From: Geobacter sp.
GTDB lineage: Bacteria > Desulfobacterota > Desulfuromonadia > Geobacterales > Geobacteraceae
Direction: 5' to 3'
Assembly (NCBI GenBank): GCA_003574885.1
Contig: PJFC01000010.1
Location: forward strand, 1-64,000
Length of the DNA: 64,000 nucleotides
Below are positions 9,601 to 17,404 of this stretch, in pieces. The position numbers were made by a program, and so were the translations under genes. Every line of letters starts with the position of its first letter. Position 1 is the stretch's first letter. The notes below the pieces were generated by a model that worked only from the letters and a program-made list of their open reading frames with translations, had not been told where the DNA came from and did not search any database.

Positions 9601-10222
9601 GAGAGTTGAGCTGGCGCCGTATCTCCGCGATGATATCGCCGATCCGGAGCAGGTTCTGCCGGGTCGCCTCGATCTTCTTGAGGGCAACCTGCTTGCGGGA
9701 TTTGAATTTCGTCACGCCGGCCGCCTCCTCGATGAGGAAACGGCGCTCTTCAGGTTTGGCAAGGAGGATCATGCCGATCCTTCCCTGCTCGATGATCGAG
9801 TATGCCCGCGCCCCGACTCCAGTATCCATGAACAGTTCGGAGATATCCAGCAGACGGCAGGGGGTCTTGTTGAGGTAGTATTCGCTCGTCCCATCCCGGT
9901 AGAGCCGGCGGGTTACCTGGATTTCGCTGTAGTCCAGATATTTTGCCGGTACGCGACCGTCCTCGGTGGAAAAGATCAGTGATACTTCCGCCATCCCGAG
10001 AGGCTTGCGGTGCTCGCTCCCGCCGAATATGACGTCTTCCATCTGCCGGCCCCGCAGGTTCTTGGCGGACTGCTCCCCCATGACCCAGCGGATGGCATCC
10101 ACCACATTGGACTTGCCACAACCGTTCGGCCCGACAATCGCGGTAATCCCCTCGGTGAAGTCAAAGGAGACTTTCTCCACAAAGGATTTGAAACCGAGTA
10201 TTTCAAGGCGTTTGATTCTCAT
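6692..10222 (-). CDS. smc: Chromosome partition protein SMC
   Basis: ATPase that folds and segregates the chromosome with ScpA and ScpB, neither of which is in this window. The 1176-residue protein has Walker A GPNGCGKSN (31-39), a globular hinge around residues 520-660, two long coiled-coil arms, the ABC signature LLSGGEKAL and Walker B FCLLDEVDAPLDD near the C-terminus. Full length for the family. It is the first gene of the minus-strand run and is divergent from the AsmA-like gene. Confidence 0.97.
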   Translation of the reverse strand: MRIKRLEILGFKSFVEKVSFDFTEGITAIVGPNGCGKSNVVDAIRWVMGEQSAKNLRGRQMEDVIFGGSEHRKPLGMAEVSLIFSTEDGRVPAKYLDYSEIQVTRRLYRDGTSEYYLNKTPCRLLDISELFMDTGVGARAYSIIEQGRIGMILLAKPEERRFLIEEAAGVTKFKSRKQVALKKIEATRQNLLRIGDIIAEIRRQLNSLQRQAKKAEKFREYREELKEIDLRGGVRQYLTVTDKKERLAGELAQLNGAVAALTSQLERGELALEERRIALLEEEKALTAAQEEVFRVKGEVQGCENRLEYQRKEQLNLERHRERFAGERESLVKQLFEAEAELKMLEDRRGAFSTELADEEQTLQEKEQELEEATAAEAKVAARLEESRRELFSTLSRIAQFSNIQGGATKRLEALDERCERGRREDVALREKLAEVCRRVEELSGSLKTLATGKASLVEEQARLKVKEEELKLGLVRLEDDLQGARNDLSGKGSRLHSLQELEAQFAGYGQGVRSLFLSELFKGRFSGVVADFLETDEECEAALEAVLGDRLQYVVGGGEPVAEEAIAHLQETGGGRCSFLLGGVSATSSAPVPLTLPPLIDRVRMTGQSAELVAPLLAGVYIASDMATAIEQARHYPHLTFVTLRGEVASGGGIVTGGSLDAVAQGLVHKKREIKGLSVEVELLGARVQELETARERLRRDVAGVEEEERDLRQQQHQAEIHLLNAEKDLQRVREEQQRLEERLAIREIEDGQLAEERAALEGELASSGEQRASLESRKVVLEEELAAMQEILAGRKQEIEGSRELVTAMKVRSAALREKRESNLRAIRRVEELGRDLQGRIASHEEELKKNASERERMAESIGAGEKSLQQLLARQLESEAAYTTVREKYETEAGVVQEEEAGLRGVRARHEASRREQADVNLKFSELAMVVQHLETSLYDRYRLSMTELLPTYRNAEFDLAADQPRQAELQRLVDEIGEVNLTAIDDYRELEERFAFLSTQKTDLEESLHGLQQAIQRINRTTRKRFLETFQQINAKFQEVFPRLFCGGKAELRLTNEEDLLETGIDIIVQPPGKKLQNVTLLSGGEKALTAVALIFSIFLIKPSPFCLLDEVDAPLDDANIGRFNEMVREMTAFAQFIMITHSKTTMAVADTLYGVTMEEPGISKLVSVKLN

Positions 10223-10308
10223 AAACCGCCGTATAGTAGCAGAGTGGGGGAATTATTGTAAAGGCAAAGATAGTGCGGTGCGGGGCGCTGATTCCCAAGG
10301 ATTCACAA

Positions 10309-10337
10309 TTTACAGTCCGGAGTAAATCATCTATACT
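10309..10337 (+). promoter_or_regulatory. Sigma-70 promoter of the AsmA-like gene
   Basis: TTTACA (10309-10314), 17-base spacer, TATACT (10332-10337). Transcription should begin around 10344-10345, which is the ATG of the gene itself, so the mRNA may be leaderless. No Shine-Dalgarno motif is present between the -10 box and the ATG. Confidence 0.6.
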
Positions 10338-10344
10338 CTAATCC

Positions 10345-13300
10345 ATGTGGATACCCTCCAAGAAATCCTGTCTCCTTGCGTCACTTGCAATCCTGCTCCT
10401 GCTGATGGGAGGCACCGCCCTCATCCTTCCCCGACTGCTCCATCTTGACAGTTACAAGGACCAGATCCTGGCTCAGGTCCAGCAGTCCCTCAACCGCCAG
10501 GTGCTCTACGAAAAGGGCGAATTCTCCTTTCATATCCTTCCGACGTTCACCTTCACCAAGGTAATCGTCAAGGAACGGGACGGAAAGTCGACATTCCTCA
10601 GTGCAGACCACCTGGCCATCAAAATTGCTCTGTGGCCGCTCCTGAAGAAGAAGGTCGTTCTGCGCAGCCTGACTCTGGAGAGACCCGTCGTCGAACTGTC
10701 CCGAGATCGGGAGGGGCGCCTCAACATCAGTGATCTGCTGGAGGAGAAGCCAGGAGAAGTCCCGCTAGAGGTCAGGGGAGTGCATTTCCGGAAAGGACGT
10801 ATCCGCTTCACCGACCTGGCGGTCGCACCTCAGGGAATAATAACGCACCTTGAGGGTACCGACCTCGACCTCGACCATATCGGCCGCGGCAAGACCTGCT
10901 CCATAAAGCTTGACACCACGCTTCTGGACGACGGAACCAGAGGGAATCTTACTCTCAACGGCAAGGCAGCCATACCACCAAAAGGAAAACCTTTCAGCAG
11001 CACAGCCATGAACATCTCTGTCAAGGGGAAGGACCTCAACGCTACTCGCTACTGGCCCTATTACAGCGGCTACGTACCGTTTCGCCAAATCCTTGCACGG
11101 GTCGACCTGGACAGCACATTCAAGGGGAAAATCGCCGATTTCGCCTCCCACGGCAAAATAAGGATTGCCGGGTTGCGCTTCGATTACCCCCAGGTATTCC
11201 ACGCGGTTCTTACCCCGAAGGATCTCCATTTCTCCTACAACATGACTGTTACCCCCCAGGAAGTCGATGTCAAGGAGCTTGACCTTTCGGTAGACGCCTT
11301 GAATGTCAAGGGAAGCTGCGCCATTCGGGACATCCACACCAGTGACCCCCGCATAACCGCACGGGCGTCCACCTCCCAGTTCAACCTGCAGTATTTCGCC
11401 CAGTACATACCCTACGGCATCATCGTCACGGATACCGCGGACTTCATCGAGCAGCACATCAAGGGAGGCGTCTACAAACTTGACGAGGGGCGGCTTGACG
11501 GGCGGGTCAGCCAGATCCTGCACATGGAGCAGGGGACAAATTACGATATCCTGTTCATAAAGGGACGGGTACAACAGGGGCTCGTCACCTACGGGGCAAA
11601 GGTTCCCTCCTTCAACGGGATCAGCGGAACACTGGAAATGCGCGGCAAAAATTTTAATCTCATCGGCATGGCAGGCAACTTCGGCACCTCCCCCTTCACC
11701 CTTGAAGGGAAGATCACCGATTACCCCCTCAACACACCGGCGGGCTATCCCTTCACCATGGCCATGACGCCACGCCAGGCGGAAGTGGCATGGCTGCTGG
11801 GGCCGGAACATGGCAGAAAACTGTCCTACACCGGCGATGCCCCTCTTCTACTCAGAGGGGAAGGGACTACCGGCGGATACCGGTTGACGGGAGAATGGGC
11901 ACTCAATCAGGCTGCGTACAGCTACCCGGACCTGATCAGCAAGCCCATGGGCCGTCCTAATACCCTTTCTGTTGCGGGAAGCATCTCCGGGCAGGAAGCA
12001 CGAATCAGCCTCCTCCGCTACCGGCTGGCCCCGATGGACCTGGCAGTAAACGGTGTTTACCGCTATACCGGCACCCCGCGCCTGGAACTGGCGGTCAAAT
12101 CAAACCCGTTCACCCTGCAGGACCTGGCCGGCATGCTGCCGAATCTTCGGAAATACCAGGCGGTCGGCTCGCTCCAGGCATCGGTACGTGCCGCAAGCAA
12201 GGGGAAGAACGTCGAAGACCTCTCCTGGAACGGCAGTATCGCTTTCAACAATTTTGCCTTTAAACCGGCTGAAAGTATCCGCACCGTCAGCAACCTCTCC
12301 GGCATCGTTAACTTCAATGGCGACAGCCTGGAAACATCCCAGCTCACCGCCCGCATCGGCACCTCGACCATTTATGGCAAGGGGAACCTGACCGGTTTCA
12401 ACAATCCGTCCTTCAATCTGACCTTCTTTTCGCCACAATTCAACATGGCCGATCTGGGCTACGGCATACCCCAAAAGGAGATGAAACTCACCGGCGTCGA
12501 AGGAAGCATCACCCTCAAGGACAACAACCTGTTGATCAAGTCACTCTCCACCAAACTCAACAACACCTCTCTCAACCTGAAAGGGACGGTCCGGGACCTG
12601 CGAAATCCAAAGCTCGACCTTACCGTCGCAGCCAGCTACCTGGAGGTGGAGGACATTATCCTGCTGGCGGAACTCGAACCCCTGAAAAAGGGCACTGCCT
12701 CATCAACCCCGCTGGAACTGAAGGCCACGGTCAATGCCGATGCCGGCAGATTCCTCGACATACCCTTTCAACAGCTCAGGGCCGGGGTTTTTTACGAAAA
12801 CCGTATTCTCTATCTGCAGCAGGTCGGGATGGCCGCCTTTGGAGGAACAGTCGCCGGCAAGGCACGGATTGATTTTGGTCTGAACTCCGCGCCCCGTTAT
12901 CAGGCGAATTACACCATTAAGGAAGCAAGCGCAGAACAGCTTGCTCAGGCCATTGGCATGAAACAGCAGGAGATTAGAGGGAACATATCCATGCAGGGAG
13001 ATCTTACGGCCAAGGGGAGAACGTCCGACGAAATCCTGCGGACATCCCTCGGCACAACTCAGATTCACGTTAAAAAAGGCTTTTTGCGAAAATTTGCCAC
13101 TCTCTCGAAGGTCTTCTCCATTCTCAATTTCTCCCAGTTGCTGAAATTTCAGCTGCCGGATATGGTTTCCGGAGGGATGCCCTTTGACGAGATCACCGGC
13201 ACATTCGCCGTAAGCGACGGCATAGTATCTACGCATGACTTGTTCATGAAAAGCGAGGCCATAAATCTATCGGCGGTGGGGAATATCAATCTTGTCCGGG

Positions 13301-13569
13301 AGGAACTGGACGTCACTATCGGCGCTCAACCGCTCCAGACTGTTGACAAGGTGGTAAGCAGGATTCCGGTGGTTGGATGGATTCTGACCGGCAAGGAGCG
13401 GACCCTCGTCTCCACCTATTTCACGGCCAAGGGAAGCATTTACAATCCCGACGTCAAGGCAATTCCCGTCGGTGCCATGACCAAGGGGGTGTTCAATATC
13501 TTCAAGAGAATTTTCCAGCTCCCCGCCAAACTGATAACCAATACCGGCGAAGTCATCATGGGCCAGTGA
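10345..13569 (+). CDS. AsmA-family large membrane-anchored protein
   Basis: A 1074-residue protein with one N-terminal membrane helix (about 10-30) followed by a very long beta-rich periplasmic region, and a C-terminal AsmA-like segment with the typical pattern of repeated 'layer' sentences (AVGNINLVREELDVTIGAQ, then IPVVGWILTGKE). AsmA/TamB-type proteins form hydrophobic grooves that are thought to carry phospholipids between the membranes. The start is the only in-frame ATG before the membrane helix and has no ribosome site. It is divergent from smc and followed by a separately promoted lipoprotein gene. Confidence 0.85.
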   Translation: MWIPSKKSCLLASLAILLLLMGGTALILPRLLHLDSYKDQILAQVQQSLNRQVLYEKGEFSFHILPTFTFTKVIVKERDGKSTFLSADHLAIKIALWPLLKKKVVLRSLTLERPVVELSRDREGRLNISDLLEEKPGEVPLEVRGVHFRKGRIRFTDLAVAPQGIITHLEGTDLDLDHIGRGKTCSIKLDTTLLDDGTRGNLTLNGKAAIPPKGKPFSSTAMNISVKGKDLNATRYWPYYSGYVPFRQILARVDLDSTFKGKIADFASHGKIRIAGLRFDYPQVFHAVLTPKDLHFSYNMTVTPQEVDVKELDLSVDALNVKGSCAIRDIHTSDPRITARASTSQFNLQYFAQYIPYGIIVTDTADFIEQHIKGGVYKLDEGRLDGRVSQILHMEQGTNYDILFIKGRVQQGLVTYGAKVPSFNGISGTLEMRGKNFNLIGMAGNFGTSPFTLEGKITDYPLNTPAGYPFTMAMTPRQAEVAWLLGPEHGRKLSYTGDAPLLLRGEGTTGGYRLTGEWALNQAAYSYPDLISKPMGRPNTLSVAGSISGQEARISLLRYRLAPMDLAVNGVYRYTGTPRLELAVKSNPFTLQDLAGMLPNLRKYQAVGSLQASVRAASKGKNVEDLSWNGSIAFNNFAFKPAESIRTVSNLSGIVNFNGDSLETSQLTARIGTSTIYGKGNLTGFNNPSFNLTFFSPQFNMADLGYGIPQKEMKLTGVEGSITLKDNNLLIKSLSTKLNNTSLNLKGTVRDLRNPKLDLTVAASYLEVEDIILLAELEPLKKGTASSTPLELKATVNADAGRFLDIPFQQLRAGVFYENRILYLQQVGMAAFGGTVAGKARIDFGLNSAPRYQANYTIKEASAEQLAQAIGMKQQEIRGNISMQGDLTAKGRTSDEILRTSLGTTQIHVKKGFLRKFATLSKVFSILNFSQLLKFQLPDMVSGGMPFDEITGTFAVSDGIVSTHDLFMKSEAINLSAVGNINLVREELDVTIGAQPLQTVDKVVSRIPVVGWILTGKERTLVSTYFTAKGSIYNPDVKAIPVGAMTKGVFNIFKRIFQLPAKLITNTGEVIMGQ

Positions 13570-13602
13570 TGACAGGAGTTCAATTCACCCACTACTTTTT
13601 TA

Positions 13603-13631
13603 TTGTCAAAAAATTGCCGTAGTGCTATTTT
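13603..13631 (+). promoter_or_regulatory. Sigma-70 promoter of the 13668 lipoprotein gene
   Basis: TTGTCA (13603-13608), 17-base spacer, TATTTT (13626-13631), followed by a strong ribosome site (CAGGAGGA, about 13655-13662) and the GTG start at 13668. Confidence 0.5.
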
Positions 13632-13667
13632 TCTCAATGGTCAAAACAATTCTTCAGGAGGATACCC

Positions 13668-14081
13668 GTGAAAAAATCAGTAGTAGTGGCGCTCGCAGTC
13701 ATGGCACTTGCAGCGGCCGGATGCCAGAAGAAGGAAGAAGCCCCCAAAGGCATGGCTCCCCAAGGTGGCATGCCTGCCCAGCAGATGCCTGCCGGCCAAC
13801 CCGGCGGTGGTGATCCCCACGCTGGTCTCAAGCCTCAGGAAGTTCCGGCTGGCGTCGGGCACAAGGGAAAAGTCCTGCAGACCATGGACGCTGCCGGCTA
13901 TACCTACGTCGAAGTGGAAGAGAAGGGGCAGAAGCTGTGGGTAGCTGTCATGCAGACCAAGGTAAAGGTGGGCGATACCGTAGAATTCCCCGATTCCCCG
14001 CCGATGGTCAATTTCCAGAGCAAGACTCTGAAGAGGACCTTCGACAAGATCATCTTCGCTCCAGGCCTGCGTATCAGCTAG
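13668..14081 (+). CDS. Small lipoprotein with NrfJ-like OB-type domain
   Basis: A 137-residue secreted protein starting with GTG. A signal peptide ends in a lipobox with the modified cysteine at AAAGC, followed by a Met/Pro/Gly-rich linker (about 25-55) and a compact C-terminal domain (about 62-137) with the pattern GKVLQTMDAAGYTYVEVEE and WVAV. This domain resembles the NrfJ-related family found near cytochrome genes; its function is not established. The gene has its own promoter and a terminator just downstream. Confidence 0.7.
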   Translation: MKKSVVVALAVMALAAAGCQKKEEAPKGMAPQGGMPAQQMPAGQPGGGDPHAGLKPQEVPAGVGHKGKVLQTMDAAGYTYVEVEEKGQKLWVAVMQTKVKVGDTVEFPDSPPMVNFQSKTLKRTFDKIIFAPGLRIS

Positions 14082-14109
14082 CACAGAGCCATTTCCATGT
14101 AATTGACAA

Positions 14110-14140
14110 GGCGAAACCAATAGATGGTTTCGCCTTTTTA
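14110..14140. terminator. Bidirectional rho-independent terminator
   Basis: Perfect 9-bp stem GGCGAAACC (14110-14118) / GGTTTCGCC (14126-14134) with a 7-base loop, followed by TTTTTATTTTTT. It ends the lipoprotein gene from the left; in the reverse direction the preceding sequence is less T-rich but lies directly after the convergent radical SAM gene. Confidence 0.85.
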
Positions 14141-15808
14141 TTTTTTCAATCGTTTGAGCCCGGCCAGAGCAGTCGGTTCCCCGGGATCAAGCCTCAATGC
14201 ATGGCGATACCAGGTCTCGGCCCGGAGCCTGTCACCGCGCAACCGGGATAAGTCCCCCAGCGCCACAAGGGCGGGCACATGGGTGGGGACCAGATCAAGC
14301 ACGCGGAGGAAAGCCTTTTCCGCACCGGCGACGTCACCACCTTCCCCGTGCAGCTCCCCGAGTGCCATCCATCCCCAGGGATTATCCGGCTGCCGTTCGA
14401 TTATTTCACGATATTCCCCCTCGGCACGGAGTGTATCCCCCTCCGCCTCATACAGTTCCCCCGCCATGAGATTTGTCCCATAACAGAACCCCAGCAGTCT
14501 GTTCTGTGCAGCGAAATCAGCCGGACGGAACCTGCTGCGTTCTGCCGATCGTGTCAGACGGTCAAGGAGCTTTCGGGTCGAAAGGGGGACAAAGGGATCG
14601 TCCCGCAGATAGAACGCCTCCCGGTGGTCTCTTTCGAACATGTCTGCGCTCCCCTCCCCCGATGCAAGCATATCCGCAAACAGGCCGGTGCCGGGATAGC
14701 AGGCAAGCGGCGACACCTGCCCGTCATGGGGCCTGATGTCATCGATGAGCCGCAGGGTCGACTGCAGGTCCTCGGTCGTTTCGCCGGGGACGCCGGTAAT
14801 AAGGTAAATAGAAAAATGCAGGCCGGCCCGGCGTGTGGCCGCTGCCGCCTGGCGGATCTGGGATGGGGTGATCCGTTTCCCCAGGGATTTCAGTATCCGT
14901 TCAGAACCGGACTCCACACCGTACTGCACGCATTCACAACCCGCCCTTTTCATCCAGCCGAGCATTTCCCCATCCACGCTGGTCACCCGCGACTGGCAGT
15001 TCCAGACAATATAGAGGCGCTCCTCCACGAGCAGTCGGCAGAATTCCAGCACACGCCGGCGGTCCGCAGTAAACGTATCGTCACGCAGGGAAAAGTAGAG
15101 GAGTCCGTAGCGATCACGGATGGCTCGCAATTCGTCAACAATTGCGCGAGGGGAACGGAAGCGAAGAGCGTGCCCCCAGAACAGGGGAGATGAGCAGAAT
15201 CGGCAGGAGGCGGGACACCCCCGGGAGGTTATGACAAATTCGAGCTGGCGCTGACGGCCGACCCCTATGGCGTCGTCATAACAGGAAACAGCGGAAGGGA
15301 GCGCATCAAGGTCGGCGATTGGGGGGCGAGGCGGCGTAACGACGATTTCGCCCCTGCGGCGTAGTGCCACCCCCCTTATCACCGAAAGATCCCGATCGCC
15401 ATTTTCCTGCAGATGGCGTACAAGGTCAAGAAACGTCTCCTCCCCTTCTCCGAGCACCACTGCATCAACGCTGGGGAAACCGGCCAGAAGTTCCCTACTC
15501 CGGTGAGTTGCATGGGGCCCGCCCAGCACGACATAACAGCGGGGGTTCAACCGTTTGGCCAGTTCGGCCAGGCGCAGAGCTGCGAACCGGTTGTGGGTGA
15601 ACTGGGAAATGCCGACAAGAGCAGGTCGTTCTTCAGCCAGCAAGGATTCGGTCTTCTCCCAGGAGAAAGGAGAAAAGTTGGCAAGCCGCGCATCCATTCC
15701 CTCCCGGCGCAGCACTGCACAGATGGACCCCAGCCCGACGGGAAGGAGGGATGTATAGGGGTCAGCGGCAGCCCGGCCGGTGGTCTTATAGGTGAGAAGT
15801 ATCCGCAT
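14138..15808 (-). CDS. B12-binding radical SAM protein with C-terminal TPR repeats
   Basis: A 556-residue protein: an N-terminal cobalamin-binding-like Rossmann region (1-135, with VVLGGPHAT and LGEGEET), a radical SAM core with the cluster cysteines C198, C202 and C205 in CPASCRFC, and a C-terminal set of about three tetratricopeptide repeats (about 445-556). The substrate is unknown; TPRs suggest a protein partner. I chose the ATG at 15808, which fits the MRILLTYK beginning of the domain; a longer frame to 15961 exists but lies inside mutT. It overlaps the mutT end by 23 bases. Confidence 0.85.
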   Translation of the reverse strand: MRILLTYKTTGRAAADPYTSLLPVGLGSICAVLRREGMDARLANFSPFSWEKTESLLAEERPALVGISQFTHNRFAALRLAELAKRLNPRCYVVLGGPHATHRSRELLAGFPSVDAVVLGEGEETFLDLVRHLQENGDRDLSVIRGVALRRRGEIVVTPPRPPIADLDALPSAVSCYDDAIGVGRQRQLEFVITSRGCPASCRFCSSPLFWGHALRFRSPRAIVDELRAIRDRYGLLYFSLRDDTFTADRRRVLEFCRLLVEERLYIVWNCQSRVTSVDGEMLGWMKRAGCECVQYGVESGSERILKSLGKRITPSQIRQAAAATRRAGLHFSIYLITGVPGETTEDLQSTLRLIDDIRPHDGQVSPLACYPGTGLFADMLASGEGSADMFERDHREAFYLRDDPFVPLSTRKLLDRLTRSAERSRFRPADFAAQNRLLGFCYGTNLMAGELYEAEGDTLRAEGEYREIIERQPDNPWGWMALGELHGEGGDVAGAEKAFLRVLDLVPTHVPALVALGDLSRLRGDRLRAETWYRHALRLDPGEPTALAGLKRLKK

Positions 15809-16199
15809 GGACAAACTCTTTCCCGATTCTTTCCGCCAGAGCCACATCGGCCGGCAACAACCGGTAGCCCGCAATATCGGATGGCAACACCCAGCGGTGC
15901 TCTGCCACCTCAAGGTCAGCAACCTCCCCAACTGTCCAGCGACAGACATAGACAATGACAAGCACGGTGCGTTCCGGGTACCGATGGTATATCACGTCAT
16001 ATACCGGCCCTACCGAAACCGTTATCCCCAGCTCTTCATAGATCTCCCGGACAATGCAGTCACGAGGGTCTTCCGCCGGCTCGAGCTTGCCGCCGGGGAA
16101 CTCCCAGAGACCCGGATAGGGGACATCATCTCGACGGCGCGTCAGCAGGATTTTCCCATCATGTATGATAAGTGCTGCCGTCACAAGTAGGGGGAGCAT
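15786..16199 (-). CDS. mutT: MutT-type Nudix hydrolase (8-oxo-dGTP diphosphatase)
   Basis: Sanitises the nucleotide pool by hydrolysing oxidised dGTP. The 137-residue protein contains a complete Nudix box, from GGKLEPAED to REIYEELG (about 38-60), with both catalytic glutamates. I prefer the ATG at 16199 because GAGGTGA sits five bases ahead; a GTG at 16205 is inside that ribosome site. A terminator for the upstream NlpC/P60 gene lies immediately before it, so it probably has its own weak promoter or depends on read-through. Confidence 0.88.
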   Translation of the reverse strand: MLPLLVTAALIIHDGKILLTRRRDDVPYPGLWEFPGGKLEPAEDPRDCIVREIYEELGITVSVGPVYDVIYHRYPERTVLVIVYVCRWTVGEVADLEVAEHRWVLPSDIAGYRLLPADVALAERIGKEFVHADTSHL

Positions 16200-16212
16200 A
16201 ATCACCTCAAAA

Positions 16213-16239
16213 AAAAATCCGGCCAGAGACCGGATTTTT
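16213..16239 (-). terminator. Rho-independent terminator of the NlpC/P60 gene
   Basis: On the minus strand AAAAATCCGG - 7-base loop - CCGGATTTTT, then more T residues up to 16209. It is 21 bases after the NlpC/P60 stop. Confidence 0.85.
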
Positions 16240-16260
16240 CAGCGCAGATAGCGACTTTCC

Positions 16261-17301
16261 TCAATTGCTGTTGAGAGAGAGGCCGAGAGTGTCGTTTGAA
16301 GGGGCTTCTTCCGCCGTCTCTTCATCAACGCCTACGAGCAGATCATCCCACTTGAAGACCTGCGGGTTGATTTTACCGATCCGCTTGGCGCCGATAAAAC
16401 GAGCCCGGTAATAGGGGGTATCCATGGTGGAAATCACCACCCGCCGTTCGCGGGACGAAGCGTGAATCATCTTATTTCCGCCGAGATAGATGCCAACGTG
16501 GGAGGGAAATCGAGCATAGGTACGGAAAAAAACCAGGTCCCCCTTCTGCAGGTCACCGACGGACACCTCGTTCCCTACCTCGAACTGTTCCCGGGCAGTA
16601 CGGGGAAGGGACACTTCCATCTCGCGAAACACCTGCTGAACGAAACTGGAGCAGTCGATGCCGTTACGGCCGCTGCCTCCAAAACGGTAGCGTATACCAA
16701 GAAAGCCATAGGCCTTGGTTTTCAGCAGTTTGACGTTGTCGGTTTTCAGCTCCAGGTTTTTGGTCAGATCCACCGGCTTGGAGGGGTCTTCCTCGGTCAG
16801 GTCCGCCAGGCTCTGTTCGTAATCTTTCTCGCTGAACAGATCGTTATTCTTGAGATAAACACCACTGGCCTTGGCTACACGCGGCTTGACATCATCTACC
16901 GGATCAGCGTCCCGCAGGACAAGCATCTGCCCGGCCTTGATCTTGCCTTTCACGCGCGGGTTGAGTTTGCGAAGTTCGCTGACCGATACACCCGTTTTTT
17001 TGGCTATGCGCGCCAGATTATCACCTTTTCTGACCCGGTACGTGCCGGCAACTGCTTTTGCTTTGCTACTTGAGACTGCTGTTGTGCGTGGAGGGATGAC
17101 CAGCACATCCCCCTTTTTTATCTTGCTGTGAACCAGATTGTTGGCAGCCTTGAGATCCGCAACGGAAACGCGGTACTTTTTAGAAACTGCATTAAGAGTT
17201 TCAGCTCGCTTGACCCGGTGTGTCTTTGCAGCGAAGACAAGCGATGGGAAGGTAATCAGTAATATGAGACTGACAAATAGTATCGTCTTGCTTTTATTCA
17301 T
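16261..17301 (-). CDS. LysM and NlpC/P60 peptidoglycan hydrolase
   Basis: Secreted 346-residue cell-wall endopeptidase. A signal peptide (1-25) is followed by two LysM peptidoglycan-binding repeats (about 28-71 and 88-130), a linker, and a C-terminal NlpC/P60 cysteine peptidase with C217 (GIDCSSF), H268 (SHVGIY) and H280 (MIHAS) as the likely catalytic residues. The ATG at 17301 has GAGGAGGA just upstream and leads straight into the signal peptide. It has its own consensus promoter right after the CdaA-CdaR gene, a neighbour that also deals with envelope homeostasis. Confidence 0.9.
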   Translation of the reverse strand: MNKSKTILFVSLILLITFPSLVFAAKTHRVKRAETLNAVSKKYRVSVADLKAANNLVHSKIKKGDVLVIPPRTTAVSSSKAKAVAGTYRVRKGDNLARIAKKTGVSVSELRKLNPRVKGKIKAGQMLVLRDADPVDDVKPRVAKASGVYLKNNDLFSEKDYEQSLADLTEEDPSKPVDLTKNLELKTDNVKLLKTKAYGFLGIRYRFGGSGRNGIDCSSFVQQVFREMEVSLPRTAREQFEVGNEVSVGDLQKGDLVFFRTYARFPSHVGIYLGGNKMIHASSRERRVVISTMDTPYYRARFIGAKRIGKINPQVFKWDDLLVGVDEETAEEAPSNDTLGLSLNSN

Positions 17302-17346
17302 GCATCCTCCTCTCATTGTTTTAAAAAGATCACATAAGCGCGCATC

Positions 17347-17375
17347 TTTATATAACAACTGGCCGCTCTTGTCAA
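17347..17375 (-). promoter_or_regulatory. Consensus sigma-70 promoter of the NlpC/P60 gene
   Basis: On the minus strand TTGACA (17370-17375), 17 bases, TATAAA (17347-17352). It lies in the 103-base gap after the diadenylate cyclase gene and about 45 bases before the NlpC/P60 ATG. Confidence 0.75.
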
Positions 17376-17404
17376 GCTTGCATGAAACCTGCCAATTTAG
17401 TGGA

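Noticed and set aside
10765-11811. Long minus-strand open frame (348 codons) opposite the AsmA-like gene
   Set aside because: Antisense shadow in a GC-rich gene; the plus-strand frame has a promoter, membrane anchor and family features.
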